DNA from: Mycoplasma iguanae
Lineage (GTDB): Bacteria > Bacillota_I > Bacilli_A > Mycoplasmatales > Metamycoplasmataceae
Direction: 5' to 3'
Length of the DNA stretch: 64,000 bases
Assembly (NCBI RefSeq): GCF_024722375.1
Contig: NZ_CP102734.1
Span: 624,440 to 688,439, forward strand
The notes beneath the pieces were generated by a model, which made no database searches, had not been told where the DNA came from, and saw only the letters and a list, made by a program, of their open reading frames with translations. A program made the translations under genes and the position numbers. Below, piece by piece: positions 62,895 to 64,000 of the stretch. How positions within the stretch are numbered: the stretch's first letter is position 1; each line of letters starts with the position of its first letter.

Positions 62895-63830
62895 ATGAAA
62901 ATAAAAATCACCAAGAAAATACAAAAAAATAAATTATTATTAAGGACTATTACAACCTTAATAATTCTTTTATTTTTTATCACTTCATTTTTTATCACTG
63001 GATATTTAAAAATGGGTGGAAGAATATATGGTGTTATTTTTTATGCTATTTTGTGTTCTATTGGTATTTATGAATTTGTTTCACATTCAGAAGTTAAAAA
63101 AATATTTGTTTTTTATTATATTATTTTAGGTTTAATATTATTATTTCTACCATGACATGAATATTTCTATGTCATGATTAATCAAGGTTCAACTAAATAT
63201 ATGTTTATTGAACAATTAAAACATTGATGAATTTACTTAATAATAATCATTGGATCTGCATTTCCTTTTTTGTTTTTAATACAAAAAAAAGATTTAAAAT
63301 TTATTACTAAAAATTATTTATTAAATCTCTTCGCAGTATTAACTTTTCCAATTTTTATTAAATGATTATTAATAATCAATACTATACCAAATGAAGGTGT
63401 ATATATTTTGTTGTATATCGGTTTAATTACAGCTACAACAGATACTTTAGGTTTATTTGGCGGCATGCTTTTTGGGAGAAAAATTTTTAAGAGAGGTTTT
63501 GCTCCTAAGCTATCACCGAGAAAATCATGAGAAGGTGCTATCATCGCATGATTTTTTGCAGTTTTTGTAGTAGTTTTTATTGGTTCATTTTACATTAATA
63601 AACTACTTTTTCTAGAAGAGAATCAATTTTTATTTTTCAGTATTTCAACAATTGTTTTGCTTCCTTTAGCCTCTATTTGGGGTGACCTACTATTTTCAAA
63701 AATTAAAAGAACATTTCATGTTAAAGATTTTTCACAATTAATTCCAGGCCATGGTGGTTTATTAGATCGTTTTGACTCAACTTTTTTAGTAACTTATACT
63801 TTTGTTTTTTTGATAATTTTTTTTAATTAA
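62895..63830 (+). CDS. cdsA: Phosphatidate cytidylyltransferase
   Basis: 311 residues with eight or so helices. The CdsA signature is recognisable at the end: SPRKSWEGAIIAW and GDLLFSKIKRTFHVKDFSQLIPGHGGLLDRFDS. It makes CDP-diacylglycerol for phospholipid synthesis. The ATG follows the frr stop by two bases. Confidence 0.95.
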
Positions 63831-63841
63831 AAGTTTAAAAA

Positions 63842-63850
63842 TGTGGAAAA
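63842..63850. promoter_or_regulatory. DnaA-box-like site 1
   Basis: TGTGGAAAA is the reverse complement of TTTTCCACA, one base from the consensus TTATCCACA. A second site is at 63946-63954. Confidence 0.35.
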
Positions 63851-63872
63851 CTTTTTTAAACTTTTAAACCTT

Positions 63873-63912
63873 TGCACCTTAAAAGTTTTTAGGCTTTGAA
63901 GGTGCATTTTTT
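63873..63912 (+). terminator. Terminator of the pyrH-frr-cdsA unit
   Basis: TGCACCTT / AAGGTGCA stem with a loop of 18, then TTTTTT. Confidence 0.7.
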
Positions 63913-63944
63913 AAACACTTTTAAGTTATTTTTAAAAAAATATA

Positions 63945-64000
63945 ATGTGGAAAACTTTGTGAATAGTTTTAATTTTTAACAGTATTTTTTCTGTTTCTTA
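63945..64000 (+). CDS. Possible start of a leaderless gene running off the window
   Basis: TATAATG: a -10 box overlaps an ATG, and the frame stays open for 18 codons (TGA as Trp) with a hydrophobic product, MWKTLWIVLIFNSIFSVS. A DnaA-box-like TGTGGAAAA overlaps the first codons. It may be chance; the window ends before it can be judged. Confidence 0.25.

Overview
The window comes from a mollicute of the Mycoplasma hominis-type group (Mycoplasmopsis-like). The DNA is very A+T-rich, and nearly every long gene stays open only if TGA is read as tryptophan, so only TAA and TAG are used as stops here. There are many lipoproteins with an N-terminal lipobox cysteine, several genes lack a leader or ribosome binding site, and the locus that pairs an F1-like ATPase with an immunoglobulin binding protein and protease (MIB-MIP) is a mycoplasma speciality. 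I cannot name the species from sequence alone.

Layout. 1-5.3 kb (minus): RNase J, a 971-residue fusion of a degenerate phosphohexomutase with a flippase-like membrane domain, and the start of alaS. 5.4-8.8 kb: a nuclease lipoprotein, class II aldolase (fba), an RpiR-type regulator (plus) and a short 6-phosphogluconate dehydrogenase. 8.8-16.1 kb: a mannitol-type PTS permease, an ABC-F protein, a MATE exporter, a Bax-inhibitor-like protein, and a zinc alcohol dehydrogenase bracketed by two near-identical 5S rRNA genes. 16.5-28.6 kb (minus): one continuous nine-gene unit. Seven genes form an F1-like ATPase with a membrane part, followed by MIB and MIP. It starts next to a 14-base T run and ends at a clear terminator. 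28.8-34.5 kb (plus): frameshifted uvrC, serS, three coupled small membrane proteins of SLATT/DUF4231 appearance, and a kinase-like protein that has lost its catalytic aspartates. 34.5-43.8 kb: a split chromate transporter, asnS, a glycosyltransferase, an RDD protein, PcrA/UvrD helicase, a membrane-anchored unknown protein and a choline-kinase-like protein. 43.9-45.5 kb: a frameshifted lipoprotein with seven EQKT repeats. 45.5-48.9 kb (minus): Dps, a coiled-coil nuclease-like protein and leucyl aminopeptidase. 49.0-57.8 kb (minus): an oligopeptide ABC operon (oppABCDF) with an unusual leader and a greatly enlarged OppF. 57.8-64.0 kb: pgi with an S1-domain gene, then gyrB, pyrH, frr and cdsA on the plus strand, followed by two DnaA-box-like sites at the window edge.

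How it fits together. Energy comes from sugar phosphates (PTS import, Pgi, Fba). Peptides are imported by Opp and finished by PepA. MIB-MIP with its ATPase would act at the cell surface on host antibody. The items most worth following up are the pseudo-mutase/flippase fusion, the three-gene SLATT-like cassette beside a pseudokinase, the T14 tract at the ATPase/MIB-MIP promoter, and the opp leader (short reading frame, perfect 26-bp palindrome, terminator hairpin). Two genes (uvrC and the repeat lipoprotein) are each one base short in a homopolymer, so either they are truly broken or the assembly has homopolymer errors.
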